From contig JAEMRL010000204.1 of the NCBI GenBank assembly GCA_016463385.1, forward strand, positions 1 to 5,214: 5,214 bases of DNA, read 5' to 3'. The notes below the pieces were generated by a model. It made no database searches and had not been told where the DNA came from. It worked only from the letters and a program-made list of their open reading frames with translations. Positions 1 through 5,214 of this stretch are shown in pieces. The position numbers and the translations under genes were made by a program. The DNA is from Thermoleophilia bacterium. Lineage in GTDB: Bacteria > Actinomycetota > Thermoleophilia > Miltoncostaeales > Miltoncostaeaceae. Position 1 is the stretch's first letter, and every line of letters starts with the position of its first letter.

Positions 1-608
1 ACGCCCGACAGCGCACCCGCGGCGAGGTCGTAGCGCAGGGCCAGCGCGGCCAGGTCGACCGTGCCCGGCGCGTAGGCCTTGGCGAAGGCGATCGTGCGCC
101 CGGCGGGGTCGAGGGCCCGCGCGGTCGCCGAGCGCTCGGGCGCGAGCTCCACCAGCTCGCTCGTGGTCCAGGCGCCGGCCGACTCCGCGAGGCCGGCCAT
201 CTCGGGGGACGGGGACAGGAGGGCGGGCAGGGTGCGCAGGCGCCGGTCGTTGGGCACGGTCCACCAGACCGCGTCGATGCCCGGGTCGTGCACCACCGGC
301 CGCAGGTCGCCGGTGGGCACGGCCAGCGACAGCGCGCGGACGTGGGCCGCGGCGCTCGCGCCGTCGCGGAAGGTGCGCGCGACGACCGTGCGTGCGGCGC
401 CCCCGACCGTGATGCGGAGCACCACCCGCAGGCTCTCGCCGATCCGGTACTTGGCGCGCAGCAGGCGGGCGTCCGACACGGCGACCGGGCCGTCGGCGCC
501 GATCAGCGACTCCAGCCGCGCCGCCGCGGCCCGCGGATCGAGCAGGAGGTCGCGGGCGGGCACGGCGGCATCGGGCGCCAGCCGCGGGGGCGTGAGCGCA
601 CGGGTCAC
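1..608 (-). CDS. Probable aminoglycoside-phosphotransferase-like kinase, N-terminal part (C-terminus off the left edge)
   Basis: The first 202 codons of a leftward gene are visible; the rest lies beyond base 1. The part seen resembles the N-terminal lobe of APH-fold small-molecule kinases of the actinobacterial 'phosphotransferase' group. It has a segment around residues 54-80 (KYRIGESLRVVLRI, then ARTVVARTF) and a similar one around 154-178 (ELAPERSATAR, then IAFAKAYAP), each a pair of beta strands, the second ending in a lysine (K177) that could contact ATP. The diagnostic catalytic HGD and DxD motifs would lie outside the window, so the kinase call is inference. The start is GTG 608, whose GTGA overlaps the lyase stop by 4 bases; GTG 611 is in frame and equally possible. 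A GGAGG lies 8 or 5 bases upstream of them. It is the last visible gene of the leftward operon. The substrate is unknown; a sugar or polysaccharide precursor is a guess from context. It is a paralogue of the gene at the right edge. Confidence 0.6.
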   Translation of the reverse strand, partial: MTRALTPPRLAPDAAVPARDLLLDPRAAAARLESLIGADGPVAVSDARLLRAKYRIGESLRVVLRITVGGAARTVVARTFRDGASAAAHVRALSLAVPTGDLRPVVHDPGIDAVWWTVPNDRRLRTLPALLSPSPEMAGLAESAGAWTTSELVELAPERSATARALDPAGRTIAFAKAYAPGTVDLAALALRYDLAAGALSG

Positions 609-2374
609 CACGGCAGCCTCCGGCAGCGCACGGCGGGCGACTCCCCGCAGGCCCAGCGCACGCGGTGGCCCCCGCGGCTGAGCACGACGGTCACCGCCGC
701 CTCCGGCTCGGAGAGGGCAACGGCGGCGCGGGCCCGGCGGTCGCGGGGGACGATCACGGTGAGCAGGTCGGCGTCGCCCGCGCCGTCCGACTCGACCACC
801 ACCACGGGGGCCGGGCGCTTGACGCCGTACTCGGCCGAGACCCAGCCGTCCTCGATCGCCACGGCGCCGCATCCGCGCGGCACGATCAGCGTCACCCCGG
901 GCGCCTGCACGGTCGTCTGGCCGGGGTCGGTCTCGACCGTCACCCGCCCCCACGCGCCGGGTGTGAGGTGCCAGCGTGCGGTGTAGCGGTGGGGCGTCGG
1001 CGCCCGCATGCGGTCGTGCACCACCCAGTAGTCGCCGTCCACCAGTGCGAGGTGGCGCGTGTGCACCGCGTCGTGGCGCGGGCTGCGCGCCTCGGCGACC
1101 ACGAGGTCGACCTCGGGCGCGTCCACCCGTCCCACCAGGCGCGCGACGGGGGCCGGCCCCTTCGGCTTGCCGCGGCGGTACGGGGTCTGGTCGAGGTCGT
1201 CGACGCAGACCGTGTTGTGCGCCGCCGTCCCCTTGAACCAGGCCCTCCACCCGCCCTCCTCGGCGTAGGTGAAGCGGCCCGGATCGACGACGAGCGTCCG
1301 GCCGGCGCCGACGAGCTCGACCGACAGCTGGTCGTAGTGGCCGTGTCCGCCGTCGCCGAGGGGGCCGTGGTCGAGGATCGCCAGGCGCTCCTGTCCGTAG
1401 GGCCGGTCACCCTCGCCCCAGCCGCTGCGCTGCACCGAGTAGCCGCCAACCGGGAAGGTCACCATCCGCCGCCGCGGAGGCGCGCCGCGCCGCCCGCCGG
1501 TGGCGGCCCAGAGCAGGTCGTCGCGCTCCAGCAGCTCGCCGCCGAGCTCCAGCAGGGTGCGGAAGTCGCCCACGTCGCCGTCCGACAGCGACGGCGTGGT
1601 GCCGTCGGGGCGCTGCACGTGGAGGGCGAAGTCGCAGGCGCGGCCCGCGCGATCGACCAGCGCGGCCGGCGGCGTCATGGCGAAGCGGCGGGCGCAGTCG
1701 ATCGCGCCGAGCAGCGAGCGCAGGACGATGCAGTGGTAGTCGGTGCTGCGCTCGCGCTGCACCCCGTCGGCGAGGATGTCGGTCTCGGCGTTGCGCCCGA
1801 GCTCCTCGAGGGCCTCCGCCGCGGTCTCGGGGCGCTCCAGCGCGAGGCCCGCGAGGAGCAGCGTGTAGAGCTCCATCGTTCGGTGGTTGCGCTCGGGCGT
1901 GAGGTTCGCCGCGAGGTGCGCCGCGTCGGCGTCCACGCGCTCCACCAGGCGGGCGGCGAGGCCCGGTCGCAGGCCGCGGAACGACGGGGCCGCGGCGAAG
2001 CGCTGCCAGGCGTAGAGCCAGTTCTGCAGCCGCCGGGCCGAAACGTCGGAGCTGTCGTGACCCACCGGCACCTGGTCGCAGAACGCCTCGACGAGGTCCT
2101 GCCAGGTCTCGAGGTGGTCCTCGTCGCCCGTCACGGCGTAGGCGTGCGCCATGTCGAGGCCCTCGTAGAGCTTCACCCACTCGATGCGCCACTCCTCGTC
2201 GCCGGGCAGGCCGCCCGCGATCCAGTCGGGCCGGCGCCCGAGCGCCAGGGTGACGCCGGCGTGCGTGAAGCGGCCGGCGCGGGCGTCCTCGGCCACGGCC
2301 ACGTCGCGGTGCAGGTGGTCGATCACGCACGGCACCGCGCGCGGGCACGGCTCGGCGGCGGTCGCCGTCCTCAT
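605..2374 (-). CDS. Heparinase II/III-family protein (polysaccharide lyase-like)
   Basis: This 589-residue protein has the two-part build of heparinase II/III and alginate-lyase relatives. An alpha-helical toroid covers about residues 40-290: WVKLYEGLDMAHAYAVTGD near 66-84, RNHRTMELYTLLLAG near 162-176, and ERSTDYHCIVLRSLL near 208-222. A beta-sandwich follows from about 305 with the family signature GHGHYDQLSVEL (343-354), VVDPGRFTY (362-370) and AAHNTV (384-389). The family cleaves uronic-acid-containing polysaccharides by beta-elimination using Asn, Tyr and His; N163, Y213 and H346 or H386 are the best candidates here. Length is normal for the family. I see no hydrophobic N-terminal signal peptide, so export is not evident and a cytoplasmic role is possible. 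ATG 2374 overlaps the upstream glycosyltransferase stop as ATGA without a clear Shine-Dalgarno, which suggests translational coupling. The substrate cannot be read from the sequence, and the name does not imply heparin. Confidence 0.88.
   Translation of the reverse strand: MRTATAAEPCPRAVPCVIDHLHRDVAVAEDARAGRFTHAGVTLALGRRPDWIAGGLPGDEEWRIEWVKLYEGLDMAHAYAVTGDEDHLETWQDLVEAFCDQVPVGHDSSDVSARRLQNWLYAWQRFAAAPSFRGLRPGLAARLVERVDADAAHLAANLTPERNHRTMELYTLLLAGLALERPETAAEALEELGRNAETDILADGVQRERSTDYHCIVLRSLLGAIDCARRFAMTPPAALVDRAGRACDFALHVQRPDGTTPSLSDGDVGDFRTLLELGGELLERDDLLWAATGGRRGAPPRRRMVTFPVGGYSVQRSGWGEGDRPYGQERLAILDHGPLGDGGHGHYDQLSVELVGAGRTLVVDPGRFTYAEEGGWRAWFKGTAAHNTVCVDDLDQTPYRRGKPKGPAPVARLVGRVDAPEVDLVVAEARSPRHDAVHTRHLALVDGDYWVVHDRMRAPTPHRYTARWHLTPGAWGRVTVETDPGQTTVQAPGVTLIVPRGCGAVAIEDGWVSAEYGVKRPAPVVVVESDGAGDADLLTVIVPRDRRARAAVALSEPEAAVTVVLSRGGHRVRWACGESPAVRCRRLPW
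617..621 (-). promoter_or_regulatory. Ribosome binding site for the left-edge kinase-like gene
   Basis: A full GGAGG on the minus strand sits inside the 3' end of the lyase gene, 5 bases before GTG 611 and 8 bases before GTG 608. It is the strongest Shine-Dalgarno in the window and supports a start at one of these two adjacent GTG codons. Confidence 0.65.
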
Positions 2375-3666
2375 GCCGGCGACCCGGCGAAGAGGTCGGC
2401 CATGCGCGCCGCGAGGGCGTCGCCGTCGAACTCGGCGGCCACCGTCGCCCGCCCCGCGGCCGCGATCCGCGCGGCGTCCGCGGGATCGGCCACGAGCGAC
2501 GCGATCGCGCCGGCCAGCGCCGCCGGATCCTCCGGCGGGACCAGCAGGCCGTTCTCGCCGTCGCGCACCAGCTCGGGGATGCCCGACACCGTCGTCGAGA
2601 CCACCGGGATGCCGGCGGCCATCGCCTCGACCAGCACGTTGGGGATCCCGTCGCGATCGCCGTCGTCCACCACCCGGCAGGCGAGCGCGAACATCGTCGA
2701 GCGGCGGTAGAGGCCGAGCAGCTCCTCCTGGGTCACGGTCCCCCGCACGCTCACCGCGTCGCCGAGGCCGTGCGCGGCGATCAGCGCGGCGATGCGGCCG
2801 TCCTCGTCGCCGGCCTCCCCGGCCAGCACGAGGTCGACATCGACCCCGCGGTCGCGCAGCAGGGCGACCGCGTCGATGAGGACGTCGAAGCCCTTCTTCG
2901 GGACGCGCCGGCCGACGCTGACGATGCGGGGCCGGGCCGGCGGCTCGAGGGTCGTGCCGCCGTCCAGCAACCGGGTGAAGTCGGCGTTCAGGCCGTGGTA
3001 GACGAGGTGGACGGGCGCCCCGGTGCCCAGGCCGTCGAGGTGCTCGGCGTTGGCGCCGGTGCAGGTGACCACGAAGCGCGCGTCGCGCATCTTGCGCTCG
3101 AGCAGCCCGGCCGGATTCAGGGAGCCGCGGTAGATGTCCTTGGCGTGCCCCGTGAACGAGTAGGGCAGGCCGAGCAGCCGGGCGGCGAACCAGGTGACCG
3201 TGGTCGTCCCGTGCGCGAAGTGCGCGTGCAGGTGGGCGACACCGCCGCCTGCGTCGATCCGGTCGGCGAGGGCGATGGCCTGCAGCAGCTCCTTGACGTA
3301 GATGCGCCGCGGGCGCCAGCCCTTGCGGGCCCGCACCGACTGGGCGGCGGCGCTCCCCGCCACCCGGGCGAGTGCCAGCGGGCGGCGGCGGGCCACCCGG
3401 CCGAGCGAGGGCAGGAACGCCGGCAGGTTTCGCCGCAGCCACGGCAGCAGCGCACTCCGCGAGAGGGAGGTCGTGGCCGGCAGGTACTCGGGGGTCGCCG
3501 CGACGCGGTCCACCACCGGGTGGCGGACGTCCTCGTCGGCGGGCTTGAGCACGTAGAGCCGCAGCGGCAGGCCGCGCTGCTCGAGGCGCCAGATCTCGCT
3601 CGCGATGAAGAGCTCCGAGATCCGGGGATAGCCCTTCAGGACGTAGGCGACGGTGCCCTCAGGCAT
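2371..3666 (-). CDS. GT4-family glycosyltransferase, long form (WcaL/colanic-acid type)
   Basis: This 431-residue retaining GT-B glycosyltransferase likely moves a sugar from a nucleotide donor to a lipid-linked or growing glycan at the inner face of the membrane. The N-terminal acceptor domain opens with YVLKGYPRISELFIASEI (8-25) and contains HLHAHFAH (145-152) and SFTGHAKDIY (170-179), as in colanic-acid-type GT4 enzymes. The donor domain contains VGRRVPKKGF (251-260), whose Arg and Lys normally hold the donor phosphates, and DGIPNVLVEAMAAG (339-352), the EX7E-type motif with Asp339 in place of the first Glu. A basic stretch at about 77-125 (RRN, RRR, RARKGWRPRR) may help membrane docking. 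ATG 3666 was chosen because GGAGAGG lies just upstream and homology begins there; the in-frame ATG at 3726 would run 68 bases into the previous gene. It overlaps the upstream gene by 8 bases and the lyase by 4. Donor and acceptor sugars are unknown. Confidence 0.9.
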   Translation of the reverse strand: MPEGTVAYVLKGYPRISELFIASEIWRLEQRGLPLRLYVLKPADEDVRHPVVDRVAATPEYLPATTSLSRSALLPWLRRNLPAFLPSLGRVARRRPLALARVAGSAAAQSVRARKGWRPRRIYVKELLQAIALADRIDAGGGVAHLHAHFAHGTTTVTWFAARLLGLPYSFTGHAKDIYRGSLNPAGLLERKMRDARFVVTCTGANAEHLDGLGTGAPVHLVYHGLNADFTRLLDGGTTLEPPARPRIVSVGRRVPKKGFDVLIDAVALLRDRGVDVDLVLAGEAGDEDGRIAALIAAHGLGDAVSVRGTVTQEELLGLYRRSTMFALACRVVDDGDRDGIPNVLVEAMAAGIPVVSTTVSGIPELVRDGENGLLVPPEDPAALAGAIASLVADPADAARIAAAGRATVAAEFDGDALAARMADLFAGSPA

Positions 3667-4759
3667 AGACCTCTCCAAGCGTGCGGCAGAAACGGTCGGC
3701 GCAGTCGCCGAGGGCGAAGCGCTCATGCGCCTCGCGGCGGGCGGCCTCGCCCATCCTGCGGCGCGCCGAGGGGTCGGCCGCGAGCGCGTCGAGCACCCCG
3801 GCGAGCGCCGTCGGGTCGCCGGGCGGCACCAGCACGCCGGTGACGCGGTCGCGGACCGCGCTCGCGATGGCCGCCACGTCGCTCGCGACCACCGGGCGGC
3901 CGCTCGCCATCGCCTCGAGCACGACGTTCGGCAGGCCGTCGCGGTCGCCGTCGCGGTCGATCACCGAGGGCACCACCACGACGTCCGAGCCGGCGTAGAG
4001 GTCCGCGAGCTGCGCGTGCGTCCGGTGCCCGAGGAACTTCACCCTCCCCGCGACGCCCCACTCGCGGGCGGCCTTCTCCAGCGCCGGCCGCAGCGGGCCC
4101 TCGCCGACGATGCGCAGGCAGGCGGGCGCCGTGACCAGGGTCATCGCCCGGACCAGGACCTCGAAGCCCTTCTTCTCGACGCAGCGGCCGACCGCCAGCA
4201 GGCAGGTCTCGCGCCGCGCCGGCGGGGGCGACGGCCGGAACCGGCGCAGGTCGACGCCGTGGGGCAGCAGGGCCGGGCGCGAGCCGCCCTCCGCGAGGCT
4301 GGCGGCGACGTCGGCGTTGCAGGCGATCACCACCGCGGCGCCCGCGATCAGCAGCCGCAGGTCGCCGGCGCTGACCTTCCGCACGTCCAGCGCGTGGGCG
4401 CTGAAGCCGTAGGGCACCCCGAGCAGCGCCGCCGCCGCGCGCGCCACCGCGGCCGGCCGGTGCGCGAAGTAGCCGTGCACGCCCGTCACCCCGAGGCCCT
4501 CGAGGCGCCGTGCGACGTGCGCGCCCTGGTCGAGGGCGTCGCCGTCGGGCAGCACCTCGACCAGCGGCTCCAGCTCCTCCACCCCGGGCTGATGCGGCCC
4601 CGGGCCGCCCTCCTTGGTGGCGAAGACGGCGGCCAGGATGCCCGCGTCGCGCAGCGCCAGGAGCTCGTTCAGGGCGAAGGTCTCGGACACCCGCGGCCAG
4701 CCCGAGAGCACCACCGCCACCCGGGCGGGGCGCTGGTATCGTCGCTCACGCGAGCCCAC
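3659..4759 (-). CDS. GT4-family glycosyltransferase, short form
   Basis: This 366-residue GT-B glycosyltransferase is the first gene of the leftward operon and a paralogue of the next one. Shared landmarks are VVLSGWPRVSETFALNEL (16-33), HGYFAH (95-100), GVPYGFSAHALDV (114-126), VGRCVEKKGFEVL (190-202, donor-phosphate loop) and DGLPNVVLEAMASGRPVV (274-291), where D274 replaces the usual first Glu of EX7E and E282 is kept. It lacks most of a segment of about 65 residues that its partner has in the N-terminal domain. The start is uncertain. GTG 4759 has GAGGG five bases upstream and is preferred (M-GSRERRYQRPARVAVV); GTG 4771 and GTG 4774 in frame would add four or five residues. The frame stays open upstream, but the extension is arginine-rich shadow lying over the divergent gene. 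The likely role is one of two successive sugar additions in a surface polysaccharide; the sugars are not inferable. Confidence 0.88.
   Translation of the reverse strand: MGSRERRYQRPARVAVVLSGWPRVSETFALNELLALRDAGILAAVFATKEGGPGPHQPGVEELEPLVEVLPDGDALDQGAHVARRLEGLGVTGVHGYFAHRPAAVARAAAALLGVPYGFSAHALDVRKVSAGDLRLLIAGAAVVIACNADVAASLAEGGSRPALLPHGVDLRRFRPSPPPARRETCLLAVGRCVEKKGFEVLVRAMTLVTAPACLRIVGEGPLRPALEKAAREWGVAGRVKFLGHRTHAQLADLYAGSDVVVVPSVIDRDGDRDGLPNVVLEAMASGRPVVASDVAAIASAVRDRVTGVLVPPGDPTALAGVLDALAADPSARRRMGEAARREAHERFALGDCADRFCRTLGEVYA
3670..3676 (-). promoter_or_regulatory. Ribosome binding site for the long glycosyltransferase
   Basis: GGAGAGG on the minus strand lies within the last codons of the upstream glycosyltransferase. 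Its GGAG core is 6 bases before ATG 3666. It supports that start over the in-frame ATG 3726 and shows that the gene can be initiated independently despite the 8-base overlap. Confidence 0.65.
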
Positions 4760-4830
4760 CTCAGCCCTCACCACGATCGCCCGCCGGCACCGGTCTGGCC
4801 GGCGCGGACGCCCTGCTGGACCCGGCGGGC
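4760..4830. promoter_or_regulatory. Divergent start region between the leftward operon and the rightward kinase-like gene
   Basis: This is the only non-overlapping junction in the window and the only visible place for promoters of the leftward genes. The distance between the two first canonical start codons is about 71 bases, or about 35 if the rightward gene really starts near 4795. I see no convincing -35/-10 pair on either strand. The one AT-containing hexamer is TATCGT at 4737-4742 on the plus strand, a weak -10 candidate that lies inside the 5' end of the leftward gene. No clear operator palindrome or terminator was seen. The call rests on gene orientation rather than on motifs. Confidence 0.3.
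4765..4769 (-). promoter_or_regulatory. Ribosome binding site for the short glycosyltransferase
   Basis: GAGGG on the minus strand is followed by a 5-base spacer and GTG 4759. This favours that GTG over the in-frame GTGs at 4771 and 4774, which have only a loose G-rich stretch upstream. Confidence 0.5.
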
Positions 4831-5214
4831 GTGCTCGATCTGCTCGCCCCCTGCGCCCCCGGCCGGCGGCTGTCCCGCGCGGAGGTCCGCTATCTCGAGC
4901 TGGACCCGGGCCGGTCCTTGCTGGTGCTGTGGCGCGTGGACGTGGACGGCGTGCCCGCCGAGGTCGTCGTGAGCCGCGGCCGGATGCACCCCGCCGAGGC
5001 CGCGCGTGCCGCTCTCGCCGCCGCCGCAGGCCGTGCCCCGGTCGAGCGCGCGGTCGCCGAGGCCGGCGAGCCACCCGCGCTCGTCGCCTGGTATCCGGCC
5101 GATCCCGGCCTGCCGCTGCTCGCATCCGGCCTCGAGGCCGCCGCCGGCCGCATCGGCCTGGCGTCCGGCGCGGAGCCCCGCCTGCTGGCCTGGATGCCCC
5201 AGCAGCGGGCGACC
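4831..5214 (+). CDS. Probable aminoglycoside-phosphotransferase-like kinase, N-terminal part (C-terminus off the right edge)
   Basis: A rightward reading frame is open to the right edge and has real-gene codon use. Its protein aligns by eye with the leftmost gene: YLELDPGRSLLVLWRVDVDG matches KYRIGESLRVVLRITVGG, ALVAWYPADPGLPLLA matches AVWWTVPNDRRLRTLPALL, and LLAWMPQQRAT matches LVELAPERSAT. This is the N-terminal region of the same APH-like family; the catalytic loop lies outside the window, so the kinase function is inferred. The start is a problem. GTG 4831 is the first ATG, GTG or TTG in this frame, yet the similarity to the paralogue already begins with DALLDP at 4807-4824, upstream of it, and no good Shine-Dalgarno precedes the GTG. 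The true start may be a near-cognate such as CTG 4795 or ATC 4738, or the sequence may carry an error. It is divergent from the glycosyltransferase operon and may share its regulation. Confidence 0.6.
   Translation, partial: MLDLLAPCAPGRRLSRAEVRYLELDPGRSLLVLWRVDVDGVPAEVVVSRGRMHPAEAARAALAAAAGRAPVERAVAEAGEPPALVAWYPADPGLPLLASGLEAAAGRIGLASGAEPRLLAWMPQQRAT

Noticed and set aside
665..2710. A long plus-strand open frame of 681 codons antisense to the lyase and the long glycosyltransferase
   Set aside because: It is a GC-driven shadow: the protein is low-complexity, rich in Ala, Arg, Val, Gly and His, with no family motif. The minus strand carries clear, conserved domains over the same bases.
2375..3442. 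Extension of the lyase upstream into a 945-residue fusion
   Set aside because: The frame stays open upstream only because of GC content; the extra residues are Arg/Pro/Gly-rich with no domain. The real glycosyltransferase is in another frame, and ATG 2374 forms a standard ATGA overlap.
3667..3726. Earlier ATG at 3726 for the long glycosyltransferase
   Set aside because: It would add 20 residues of Ser/Ala-rich sequence overlapping the previous gene by 68 bases. ATG 3666 has GGAGAGG immediately upstream and precedes the conserved domain start.
3936..3961. Short direct repeat of cgtcgcggtcg-type units
   Set aside because: It is explained by coding of the conserved DRDGDRDG segment before the donor-site motif; a similar stretch in the other glycosyltransferase encodes the same residues. 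No independent repeat element is needed.
4737..4742. TATCGT as a -10 promoter element for the rightward gene
   Set aside because: It matches only four of six consensus bases, has no recognisable -35 at proper spacing, and lies within the 5' coding part of the divergent gene. It is too weak to report as a promoter by itself.
3653..4972. A plus-strand open frame of 439 codons opposite the short glycosyltransferase
   Set aside because: It has the same shadow character (His/Arg/Ala/Gly-rich, no motif). It is antisense to a well-supported GT4 gene and in a different frame from the rightward kinase-like gene.
4775..5125. N-terminal extension of the short glycosyltransferase to an ATG at 5125
   Set aside because: The added residues are Arg/Pro-rich and lie antisense to the rightward kinase-like gene. 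GT4 homology begins only after 4759, and a Shine-Dalgarno marks GTG 4759.

Overview
The window is very GC-rich (third codon positions are almost all G or C) and tightly packed. This suggests a high-GC actinobacterium. The gene style would suit the Thermoleophilia/Solirubrobacter type or a related soil lineage, but the organism cannot be fixed from the sequence alone. I see no rRNA, tRNA, CRISPR array, insertion sequence or phage gene, and no gene-free gap longer than about 75 bases.

Layout. Four genes run leftward as one overlapping chain. In transcription order they are: a short GT4-type glycosyltransferase (4759 to 3659, GTG start); a longer GT4-type glycosyltransferase (3666 to 2371, ATG start); a heparinase II/III-family protein (2374 to 605, ATG start); and the N-terminal two-thirds or less of a probable aminoglycoside-phosphotransferase-like kinase (608 to beyond the left edge, GTG start). 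The three junctions overlap by 8, 4 and 4 bases, so the genes are very probably co-transcribed and translationally coupled. A fifth gene runs rightward from the divergent junction near 4760-4830 and leaves the window at the right edge. Its protein aligns by eye with the leftmost gene, so two paralogous kinase-like genes bracket the glycosyltransferase/lyase block.

How the genes may work together. Two retaining GT4 enzymes beside a heparinase-type polysaccharide lyase are typical of an exopolysaccharide or capsule locus. The glycosyltransferases would extend a lipid-linked or nascent glycan. The lyase would trim, recycle or proof-read a uronic-acid-containing polymer. The kinase-like proteins could phosphorylate a sugar or another small hydroxylated metabolite. 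The families of the first three genes are well supported. The kinase assignment is weaker because the catalytic lobes of both copies lie outside the window. The proposed shared pathway is inference.
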